Positions 55,323 through 64,000 of a stretch of DNA of 64,000 nucleotides are shown piece by piece. Source of the stretch: Apteryx mantelli (taxonomy: Eukaryota > Chordata > Aves > Apterygiformes > Apterygidae); NCBI RefSeq assembly GCF_036417845.1, contig NC_089985.1, positions 33,438,583 to 33,502,582 of the forward strand. Reading direction: 5' to 3'. The position numbers were made by a program, and so were the translations under genes. Under the pieces are notes generated by a model. That model saw nothing but the letters and a program-made list of their open reading frames with translations. It ran no database searches and was not told where the DNA came from. How positions within the stretch are numbered: the stretch's first letter is position 1; each line of letters begins with the position of its first letter.

Positions 55323-55557
55323 CAGGAAATTGCATTAACAGGTCTTTGCAAAGCTTTACCTTCAGGCTCAGCATAAAATTTTCCTATTTGCATTATCCCA
55401 TATCCATCTGGTAAATCGCCATCCTTTTCACCTTCAGCTTCTCCTGTTAATACATTCTTTTTGCTGGATTGCAGGATTTTTATACTGACTGGTTCTGTCT
55501 TTCTAATTGTCTTCTCCTCAATCAGAATTCCCATATTGTGTTTGTTTTTGTATCCAT
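55323..55557 (-). other. Unidentified coding-like stretch (about 78 codons open)
   Basis: The minus strand is open from a TAA near 55558 to a stop near 55322. It reads DGYKNKHNMGILIEEKTIRK, then TEPVSIKILQSSKKNVLTGE, AEGEKDGDLPDGYGIMQIGK and FYAEPEG. The mix of charged and hydrophobic residues looks more like real protein than neighbouring frames. A possible GT donor follows the Gly-Glu codons (CCTGAAG|GTAAAG), but no pyrimidine tract plus AG precedes the stretch, so it is not a standard internal exon. It may be a piece of a retrocopy or of an unrecognised transposon. I do not recognise the family, and it is not part of the TIKI protein. Confidence 0.25.
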
Positions 55558-55816
55558 CTTTATTTTACCTCATAGAAACACTATTGTGGCCAACTCATTA
55601 TTTCATTGTGAATAATACAAGCAACTTGAAATCATGCTCTAGCTCTGTGATGGCAAAACTGAAAATATGCATGTCAAAACCAGCACAGGATGCTGCTATC
55701 AATAGCCTCTCCAGCCTCTCCTGCCCAGTGCTAATGACCTCCCAACAATGGTAGCTGACCAGGCAGATGGAGGAGCAGCCAGCAGGAAAGATGGAGCAGA
55801 GCAGAGGGTGAATAAC

Positions 55817-56096
55817 AGAAGAACATAAGAGCAGACATATTCAATCTGACCAAAAGTCAAATAGCCCGATATAAAGGTGAATGCCTAGGGAAAAATGTAA
55901 AAACATGGTAAACGTATGTGATACTTCTCACACGTTCTCGCCTCACCACCCGTGGCAGAAGAACAAACGAGCTGGATGTGGTACCAATTCATTCTCTGCT
56001 CTGTGGCATTCTCTACCTTAAACATGTCCAGTCTCCTCTTGGACCCATAGAAACATGCAGCATTCAGAGCATCTTGTGGCAAAGAGCTTCACAGGA
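55817..56096 (-). mobile_element. Decayed CR1/L3-type LINE 3' end
   Basis: The start AGAAGAACATAAGAGCAGAC, then CAATCTGACCAAAAGTCAAA and TAGCCCGATATAAAGG, mark the antisense 3' end of the same family as the 53.1 kb copy. ATCTTGTGGCAAAGAGCTTC followed by ACAGG, near 56070-56095, matches the later block. The middle part is divergent, with little similarity beyond the flanking blocks. Confidence 0.7.
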
Positions 56097-56392
56097 TCAG
56101 AAAGAGATAGCCGGAACAGGAAGGTCTGAGGAGAAAGATGGCACTTAGGAGGTCCAGTGCAGGTTGGCAGAGTGAAACCTGAAAACGTTCTTGTCATTGC
56201 TGTAATTCCAGGGTTAAAGAATTCCTGTGAGAAATGTCTTGGTCTGCCTTCTGCTGCCAAGATCATCATAATTATTCTTTCCAGTTTTAAAGCCCCCAAA
56301 AATTTTCCATAAGAAAATTTCCCATATAGAATGACCCTACTTGGTCACACATAACACGAGATAAGAATTCATTTGTTAAATACTGACAACAA

Positions 56393-56439
56393 GATAGCAG
56401 ATAGCATGTAATGCTTTTGATAGCAGATTCCATGTAATG
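56393..56439. repeat. Short tandem duplication, 21-base unit, period 26
   Basis: GATAGCAGATAGCATGTAAT (56393) and GATAGCAGATTCCATGTAAT (56419) differ at two positions and lie in tandem, downstream of the 55.8 kb CR1 fragment. Confidence 0.9.
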
Positions 56440-56638
56440 AGAACCAATTTAACGAGTACACTGAAAGACACTTAAGTTTAGTATGGATTAGATCTGTGAA
56501 AAACATCAAGTCCTTGCGTCTGGCTGCCCAAATGTAAGGATGTGCAAACAAAACATATAATAATTGCCAGATTTTTTTATAACATCAGTGGGTTTCATTT
56601 ACTGTCCTGCACAAAAATTAGTAACTGTGTATATGTAA

Positions 56639-56640
<2 letters not shown>

Positions 56641-56674
<34 letters not shown>
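56641..56674. repeat. (CA)n microsatellite
   Basis: Seventeen uninterrupted AC dinucleotides, followed by ATACGC. It is the longest pure dinucleotide tract in the window and is likely to vary in length between individuals. Confidence 0.97.
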
Positions 56675-56678
<4 letters not shown>

Positions 56679-59159
56679 GCTTCTGCTAACAACTTTCTGA
56701 AGTTTCTTTGCCTGGAAATTTTCATTACAAAAGGGAAAAATTTGAAGAAGGTATAGCTATTGAAAAGTTTGTGTATCTAGAGACAGAACTGAGAGATTAG
56801 AGAGACAGAAGAATGCTCTTGCTTCTGTGTCATTATTCTCTCTTCAGTCTGAACCTGGATAAACTACTGCTGCAGTCTTAACCAAATTTACCTTGACAGC
56901 AGATGAAAACTGGATCCAAGAGGTCAGAATACTGATTGCCTTGGGAATTCCATGCAAATATAGAAAGAGAAGAGAAAGCAGACAAGAAAGATTTTCTAGA
57001 TAAGGACTTAAAGAGTAAGTCTGTACTTGGGCATGCAGATGTACTGTAAAGTCTCTAAGAGTTTAAGTTAAAAAAATATATATTTCCTGCAAGCAAAATA
57101 TAATACTAAAGCATCAGTCCATTATGCATTTGTACATAGAAAATTCGTGATGATACAAGGCAAACTGTACAGCACGAGTGTCCAATGTACTCTTAAATAG
57201 AATGTTGGAATAAAATATCTAGTTAACAAGTCTCAGGTTGCTCCTACTTATATCTTAAATTTGCTCTCATTTACTGAATGAAGCTCAACAGAACAGGCCT
57301 GAATGAAGTCCTTCCGTCCTCTAAGGATATGCAGATACTCATGGGATTTGCTTGAGGACAAGACCCAGTACTAAACACAGAGTCATTTCAGAGTCTGAAC
57401 ACAAATGCAATGAGCTGGCTGGTGTGGCTCTCTGCACTCAATAGGAATTCTGCATTAAATCTGATGGGGCCAAGACTTTCTTCCTTTAGCTCAAGTCTTG
57501 TTTTTCTGAGACAGACAATCTATAGATTGGAGACACTGGAGGAACACATTATACAGCATAGTTGCTAATATTAATCAAACATCTTCCATCCCTGATTTTT
57601 TTTTTCTTTTTGGTTGGGAATTGTGCTTTGGATACACAAAGCAGATGCAGGTAATGCATTTCCTTATCTCCCCAAGGTTTCGTTTTTCACTGAAAGAGAG
57701 AAAGAATATGCCACTTTGGTTTTGTTTTTAACTAAGAGTTGGAAAATACACGGTTTCCTTAAAGTGTGCACACACACACATACGCCAGACACAAACTGCT
57801 GAAGAAATACATTTTCTTCCTTTCTTGGTGAAATATCCTGGGGGAAAAGAAATACACTTCTCAGCCAACTCTAACACTCACAACCACATATTTTCTAATT
57901 GACCACAGAAACGAAAACTCTCCATTACCATTTTAGACATCTTGGTAACCCCAACAATAGCATATCTAAGCATAAGGTTGCATCCGTGAAAAGTTAAATG
58001 AAGTTGTGTGTTCCTACACACAAAAATACAATCTTGTTTTGATGACAGAAGCAGGAGAAATGTTTCTAAGCAAATGTTGTGTGCTTTATCTGGGTCTAGA
58101 GATCTACTACAAATTACTTTGTCTCTTCGTTTCACAATTCTTTGTTCCATGGCTTAAAGGGATAAAGGGGTACAAAGGAGCAGGAGATAATTCCCTCACA
58201 AAGGACCTCCATTGCCAGAGCCTTTGAAGTTGTGCTAAAAAAGCCTTGCTAGCCCATTAGCTGACATGCAACAGAAACCTGAACTGTTTCCATGCACACT
58301 ACAAGCAGAGCTATTTTCTGCACAATTAGTCATAAAAAGGGCCAATGTAAACTGTGTCGGGAGGTCTCAATTCTTTACATTCTCCACACAGTGAATCAGA
58401 CGTTATGTATAACGTTTTGTTGCCATTTAGACCTTGGGCTGCTTTGCAATCAGGAGTCGGCAGTCTCTATTCCTGTTTCTCTCTTGACACTGATTTTCAA
58501 GGCTCTTGGCACCACCAGAGTGTTTATGGCAGTTAGACTTCACAAGAATTAAAGTAGGCAAAAATTCAAATGCCAAGAGCTGCATGTTCATAACAGGGAC
58601 AAATATTTACTGGTTTCTTTGCTCGTTGCCTATAACGTATGCCGTTTCTCTTACTCTGAGACAGGTCTAACTGAACATTTTGGAGGCTAACTGACAAACA
58701 CATCAAGAAGAAGCTGTGGTAAGAAGTTGCAGTAAGAAGTCCAGGCAATAAACGTGATCTGGAATTGCTAATTTCTCCATTACAGCATTCCACTCTTACC
58801 CAGCTATCTCAGAACAACCGCATGAATTTACTGGGGGAGCAACATGACATCCCACACTACTATTTTCTGCTATGGCAGATGTCCCAGACATGTAATGGGG
58901 AACCAGTTTTGTAGATAAACCCTCCAAATTTCTCTTTCCCTTCCGCTCCCCATCCAGCATCACAACTGCTTCTATCCCTGCATCAAACCATTCTTTACTA
59001 ATGAGTATCATCCTTTAAAAACTGGAGTCCTTTTCTCTCTTTTTCTCATGGTGACTCATATTTAGACTGCTACCGCTCCAGAGATTGTTTCTTTCTCTTC
59101 CTAAACCTCTTTCTTTCCTAAAATCTCACTCTAGAACTAAGGATTGCCTTGAATCAATA

Positions 59160-59215
59160 TCTGACAAGAGATAAAAGCTGGATTTGAACACAGATTCTAC
59201 TTTTGCAGCTTGGAC
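59160..59215 (-). mobile_element. Possible MIR-like fragment, antisense
   Basis: AAAGCTGGATTTGAACACAG followed by ATTCTAC resembles antisense MIR core ('agctgggatttgaacccaggtct'). The match is very short and could be chance. Confidence 0.25.
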
Positions 59216-61180
59216 CTAGAGGTATCTAAAGGTTTTTCCTCCCTCTTAGTAGCCTTCCGCAGTGAACTATGTTCTAAGTGTAAAAAAATGACACCAAGTA
59301 ACAGATTAGATGGGTGGTATGATTAATAAGATGTTAGAATTGAATGAAAATTTTCATCTTAGATTTTACTAGCAACACAAAGTTCATGTTGGTTGGGATC
59401 CAAGGGGGTGGTTCTGAGAAGAGCTAAGAGGACCCCAGTGTTCCCCCTCTCCCCAGGTTAATATGCAACAGGTTGGCACATACACCATGCCAGGGGACGG
59501 GGGATACAGCGTGCTCATCAGCCTCACAAATGCATCCAAACTGGCCAGCCTGAACACCCTCCCAGCAGACCACATTCAACAAAAGTGGGTTCAAATCTAG
59601 AGTGGCAGGCTGGGATTTCCAAAGAGAAAAAGCGGCTTAAAAAGGTACAGCAACATAAATGAGAGTGCTGGGGCTACTCCTGGGCAGTAACAGCACCCAA
59701 ACACAATGGATGTTGAAAGACAAGCTCATGAGTGAGTGCAATGGCACCACGCAGAAACTAAGCAGCCTCAGAGACCAACCTGACCCCCGCTAGGCCTGTT
59801 GATACTATACCAAGGGTCTCCCACAGAAAGGAGAGTGCAATATGCTCAGACTAAACTGGGAACTCTGTGCGTCATCTTTTAGAAAAGTAACACAGGCTGT
59901 CACCCAAGGTTGCTGGCTTTGGCTATGCTGCAGGACACGATTTTGCACTTGGAAATCTCAGCATTATGCAAAAAGCTGGGGAGGAGAGCTGCAGATGCAG
60001 GGAACAAGCCTTTCTTCCTTCTCTATCTTGGCAGGAATTTCTGAGTCCAAAACATGCCTTAAAAAGCAGTTCTTCTGTACAAACTATGTGCAATGGTCTT
60101 GTAAAGCAGGCTTTCATCATAACCTCCTTACATCATGCCACCCCTTCTCCAAGGCAGATGGAGAAATCATTTTCCCTCTCTTGTTTGATGTTGTTATTCT
60201 CTGCAGTTGTGAGGAACTGACTCATAGCTGCTTTCGGACACAGCCACGGGAAGCAAAGCAATAAAACATAAAAGGCCCAAATGTGCATTACTTTGAACGT
60301 CCAGCAATCCCCCCATGGCTCTCTCCTTCATTCTTTCCTTGCGTGTAATCCCCTCTCTCACCCTGTCACCATGAGCAGTTACAGAATATGCTCTGGAGAA
60401 GGGCCATACTGCAGCCGGGTGGAGAGTGGAGCGACTACAGGCCAAAAGTTGAGGGGGTTATTCCAGACTGACACAAGGGTTGTAGAGTGCAGACTTTTGT
60501 TTCCCTGGGGTCTCTTTGAGAACTGCAGTGCAATACTACACTCAGAGCATCTTTCTGAAGGATGGACAGGCTTGCACAACCTTGTTCTGTTTTCTTGCTG
60601 CTCCTCGATGTAATAAAAACTGTTCAGTTCTTTCTTCATGTCTTTCCCCTTCAATTCTTCCTCTCTGCCTACCCTCCTTGAGCAACCTTTCTGTTGAGTG
60701 AATGGAACTAATTTGGAGGCACCCAAATATCACACACTGGAGGTCCTCCTCTGGAAGTGGCTTGGAGGGCAACTCATGGAGACCTCAACTTGCTCAGCAT
60801 GAGATGGGACTGGAGTCTCTCCCCAGACCTTATCAGTTTGGCACTGGTGCTGTACTGGCATAGCTTTCTGGTTTCAGACCCAAGCTGATGTCCCTACACA
60901 GTGCTGTCACATGGGCTCATCCATTCAGTTCAATTATATCTTGGAAGTCTTTACATACTTTCCTGAACAGACTTGCCCTAAGTATATGATGAAGAATCCA
61001 ATAAAATGCCTTTTTCCACACAAAGCTCGAACTTTCCTCAAGTCTAAACCAGCTGTTTCACTTAAATTAAGAAAAATAACACAAGCAAGAACAAAAGTGA
61101 GGTCACCTCCCAAGTGTTTTGTTTGGCCTCTGTGTCAGACCACAGCAACGCTGAGCACTCAAGGCAGGATTCATCTCTGC

Positions 61181-61247
61181 TTTAGACATTTAAAACATTT
61201 AGACATTGCATTTAGACATTTAGACATTAGCATTTAGACATTTAGAA
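61181..61247. repeat. Minisatellite of ATTTAGAC-type units
   Basis: The string TTTAGACATT or close variants recur about six times with short spacers (TTAAAACA, GCA, AGC). Unit spacing is irregular, about 10-16 bases, as expected from slippage in an AT-rich tract. Confidence 0.85.
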
Positions 61248-62180
61248 AATTAAGTGACTAGACTAAGATAGTCTCACTGTTATCCTTTGAGAGGAGAGGC
61301 ACCTCCACAGAGCAATTCATTCCACTATCTCAATGAAACTACCTTTTCTAGGAAGGGCTCTTGCCCTCTGGGCAGTTCTCTCTCCATTGACCAAGAAAGT
61401 TTCAACAGTTACTTTAGACTCAGCATCTGTCAGACACAGCATAAGAGCCCACCAAGATGCCCTACCACCGCCCAGAAGCTCCTAAACACTACATGGTGCC
61501 CCTCCATCCTTCTTCCCCATCCTTCCCTCTGCTGACCCGATCCCCCACCTTTCTTTCTATACTAGAGTTTGCAAGGTAGGCTTTGGGGAGCTGTGTTCAT
61601 CCATGCTTGACAATGTGCTATGGTTGGTTGTGGAACCTTTTTGGTAATTTCATACTCTAACTTTTTTTACATGACATTAGAGGAGTTTCCCACACAGACA
61701 AAGTCCAACAGAGGATGACCCTTTCAGTATATATTCTTTAGGAAATAACACACATCAAGATTTGAAGTTTAAAGGGCAGAGGGAGGTAGATGAGTATTTC
61801 ACAATAGCTTATTACCTCAGCCCTGTGTCTTTGAGATATGACGAGTTCAATCCCCTCCTGACAACAGTAAGCATGTTTAAATTGAAGGAAAAGGTCTTTT
61901 GACAGGTAAACACCAAAGTCTATGGATTTGAAATGTTCATTTTCTAGAATGTATTTGTTGTGTTTGCTGGTATGAGCTGGCCAGCCTCTCAGGACAAGAT
62001 ATTTGTAGGAGAAAAACCACGTGGGCAGAACTGAAACAAAGGTTTGCCTGTTATTTTGTTCTCAGGCTTTACTGTGAGTAAAAACTGCTTTTTGTGGCTT
62101 GCTCAGTCCTAAGACATTGTATAGCAGATGGTTACTTGCATTTTTCCCTCTTACAGAACATCATTATTAGATGGGATTTC

Positions 62181-62203
62181 TATTATTATTATTATTATTT
62201 TTT
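62181..62203. repeat. (ATT)n microsatellite
   Basis: About six tandem ATT units followed by a T run. Confidence 0.9.
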
Positions 62204-62302
62204 AAGGTGCACATTCCTCACCTTATTACGTGGTTGGGAGCACCCCTTTCTATTCAAAGATGTGACATAAGGTGTGACTGGAGGCATGTCTCCTCCCTGG
62301 AG

Positions 62303-62341
62303 TCATGTGACAGGGGAAATGTCTCTGTGTCCCTCACATGA
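62303..62341. promoter_or_regulatory. Inverted pair of M-box-like E-boxes
   Basis: TCATGTGA at 62303-62310 and its reverse complement TCACATGA at 62334-62341 lie 31 bases apart. This octamer is the M-box sequence bound by MITF/TFE family factors. Two perfect copies this close are somewhat unusual, but function is only a guess. Confidence 0.25.
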
Positions 62342-63339
62342 CCATCCGCAATATACAAAATCCTGTGAACTTAACCCGTCCCAGCAGTGCAGCAGGAGAA
62401 GAGATGAGCCTGAGGAAAATCCAGAAAATACTGAACATCTCTAAGAGTCTTCTCAGGGTGCTTGAAACATCTCTGGGACTGGCTCAACCAGATAGGACCA
62501 TCAGAGCACCTTTGTGCAGATGGTCTGGCATGAAATGCACTGCCTTTATGTACATTTTTTCCGGAGTGTCATCAACACCTCTAGTAATGAGGAAATCAGT
62601 AAAGAAATACAGTCTCTCTTTTTGCTCAAGATGCCCAATTACTGTGCTTGGAGACTGGCTGAAGTAGACAACATGCTCCCGTTCAAACCAAAGTTACCAA
62701 CTCTTTTCATGTAAGCCACTGACCAGCTCCCAGGACAGCAACCATGCTAAAGTCCCGACAGCTGGCTTTGGGCAGGTAACCTCAGAGCGAAGTGTTTCAT
62801 ATCCCATCGCAAATCCCCTGAGCCATCCTGAACTAGTCTGGAATGAATAAGGATTTGCTTGCCAAAGTCAGGCAGCAGTTGGGGTTGGGGGAGAGAGAAC
62901 TTGTTTCCATACCTCCCTGCTCCAGGCTTGTTGTCTGCAAAGAAGATAACCGTGAACATGTTACTAAAACACCTGCAGTGATTTGATGAAGTCTCAGTTC
63001 AGAGCAGTTTCAAACCTTGGAAAAACTCCTCAGTCAGCAAAATAGCTTTCTGCACGCTGAATATCACATCTAATTTGTGAAAACACTTCTGAGGCATAGC
63101 CCAGGAAGGACCCAATCTTATGGGATCTCAACCTTTCTTAGGACCCAGCCAGTAGTAAGAAATGCAGTGACTTTGCCTTTCTTATGCAAAGACTCCTGGC
63201 AGGTGATAAGGATGCACTCAGTAGCCTTCTGCAAGAAATAAATAGTGGTAAGAACCCTAGTAAACCATCACAGACTCTGGCAATCAGAAGTTTTGTGACT
63301 TCCCAAACTGGACCATCATATTTAATAGCCTCTAACAGA

Positions 63340-63560
63340 CCACCCTTACAGAATTTGTCTAATCCCTCTTTGGCCTCATTTATGAATTTGGCTTCCACAA
63401 TATCCTGTGGTGATGAGTCTACAATGTCATTATGCACTATATGAAACTGCGTGTTTGTTTGGAACCTAATGTCCAATCATTTCATTAGGTTCCCCCCGTT
63501 CTTATAGTTTGTACAGGAGTGGCTCTAAACAGTTAAATAATTTATAATCTAGCTCTAGTG
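63340..63560 (-). mobile_element. Decayed CR1/L3-type LINE fragment
   Basis: Recognisable antisense blocks are TTGTCTAATCCCTCTTTGGC, CTTCCACAATATCCTGTGGT, GATGAGTCTACAATGTCATT, ATGCACTATATGAAACTGCG, TTTGTTTGGAACCTAATGTC and TCATTTCATTAGGTTCCCCC, then GTTCTTATAGTTTGTACAGG. The order agrees with the region of the reptile CR1 3' end that follows 'taatccctctttgaaccc'. The overlapping 112-codon minus-strand and 86-codon plus-strand open frames are by-products of this copy. Confidence 0.75.
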
Positions 63561-64000
63561 TGAGATTAAACCACGCCAGGGAAGTTGGTGGCAATGTCTA
63601 CAGCTCTGTCAAACCCATGGAATAGCTTAAGAAGACTCTAGATAGGCTCTCATTTTCTGCTTGAAAACAACAAATCAAATCTTCTAATTGACAGGATATG
63701 GATCCTTGATTGATACTTCTGGTTTTGACCTCAAAGTCAATTATTTCAGACTACATTGGTTCCTTCCATCTTTTCCAGGAGCCCATTTCTAGTGGTTTAT
63801 TTGGATTGTGGCAGCAACACCAAACTGTGGTGTCTCACAAGTGAAAAACGCAGTGATACCCTAGCACAAAAACACAGTGATGCCTCAGAAAAATGCTGGC
63901 TTTCTGATGGTTATGGATAGAAGTTAAACTCTGCAAGAACAGAGAGTACTGTATGCTTTCTAGCCTGTTTCTTGAGAGTGCTCTGCTTGCATTGAAAATG

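Larger units (their letters stand above)
52122..64000 (-). other. Partial intron upstream of the GxxH exon (at least 11.9 kb)
   Basis: The 3' end of the intron is the AG complementary to 52122-52123. The 5' end is outside the window. This is the most repeat-rich part, with three CR1/L3 fragments, a pure (CA)17 tract, a minisatellite and short tandem duplications. I looked for the expected upstream exon ending in a GAG-type Gly-Ala-Gly codon pattern next to a GT donor and did not find it. A coding-like but unidentified stretch lies at 55.3-55.6 kb. Confidence 0.65.

Noticed and set aside
59842..60264. 140-codon plus-strand ORF
   Set aside because: There is no recognisable domain, both strands carry overlapping open frames, and there is no splice or promoter context. 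It is most likely chance.
62747..62959. Minus-strand frame beginning MFTVIFFADNKPGAGRYGNK as a possible exon
   Set aside because: It does not match any TIKI segment, and no paired splice sites in a consistent phase were found.
1..64000. CRISPR arrays, operons, tRNA or rRNA genes, intact retroviruses
   Set aside because: No regularly spaced direct repeats, cloverleaf, rRNA core sequence or LTR pair with gag/pol similarity was seen. The sequence is ordinary vertebrate intronic DNA.

Overview
The window looks like nuclear DNA from a non-mammalian amniote, most likely a non-avian reptile such as a crocodilian or turtle. The evidence is very low coding density, spliceosomal introns with GT/AG borders, and several decayed LINE copies whose sequence fits the CR1/L3 3'-end families of turtles and crocodilians, plus a few faint MIR-like SINE remnants. 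There are no Alu or L1 copies and no prokaryotic gene organisation.

One protein-coding gene can be supported. It lies on the minus strand and is the 3' half of a TIKI-family gene (TRABD2A/TRABD2B, a GPI-anchored TraB-domain Wnt protease). Three exons are visible in transcription order: 52121-52031 (end of the catalytic TraB domain, including the His of the C-terminal GxxH motif), 27006-26737 (Ser/Pro-rich linker, basic His/Lys/Arg cluster, conserved [10 protein letters not shown] stretch) and 4566-4344 (C-terminal tail, GPI-attachment signal and stop). The reading frame passes both junctions without a break (split codons Asn and Ser), and all borders have canonical splice sites. Together they encode the last 194 residues. 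The 5' exons, with the signal peptide and most of the catalytic domain, are not in the window and should lie beyond base 64000. The very long introns (about 22 and 25 kb, and a partial one of at least 11.9 kb) favour TRABD2B over TRABD2A, but the paralogue is inferred, not proven.

Layout: 1-4343 is the 3'UTR and downstream flank; 4567-26736 is the last intron, with an old CR1 at about 9.5-10.0 kb; 27007-52030 is the next intron, with small repeats and one unexplained 106-codon ORF near 46.3 kb; 52122-64000 is part of the next intron upstream, with three CR1 fragments, a (CA)n microsatellite, a small minisatellite and an unexplained coding-like stretch at 55.3-55.6 kb. Well over 95% of the window is intronic or flanking DNA. 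Most open frames in it are chance or repeat-derived. No CRISPR array, tRNA, rRNA or intact mobile element was seen, and I found no convincing new biological system. The items most worth testing are the two unexplained ORFs and two short clusters of transcription-factor-like motifs.
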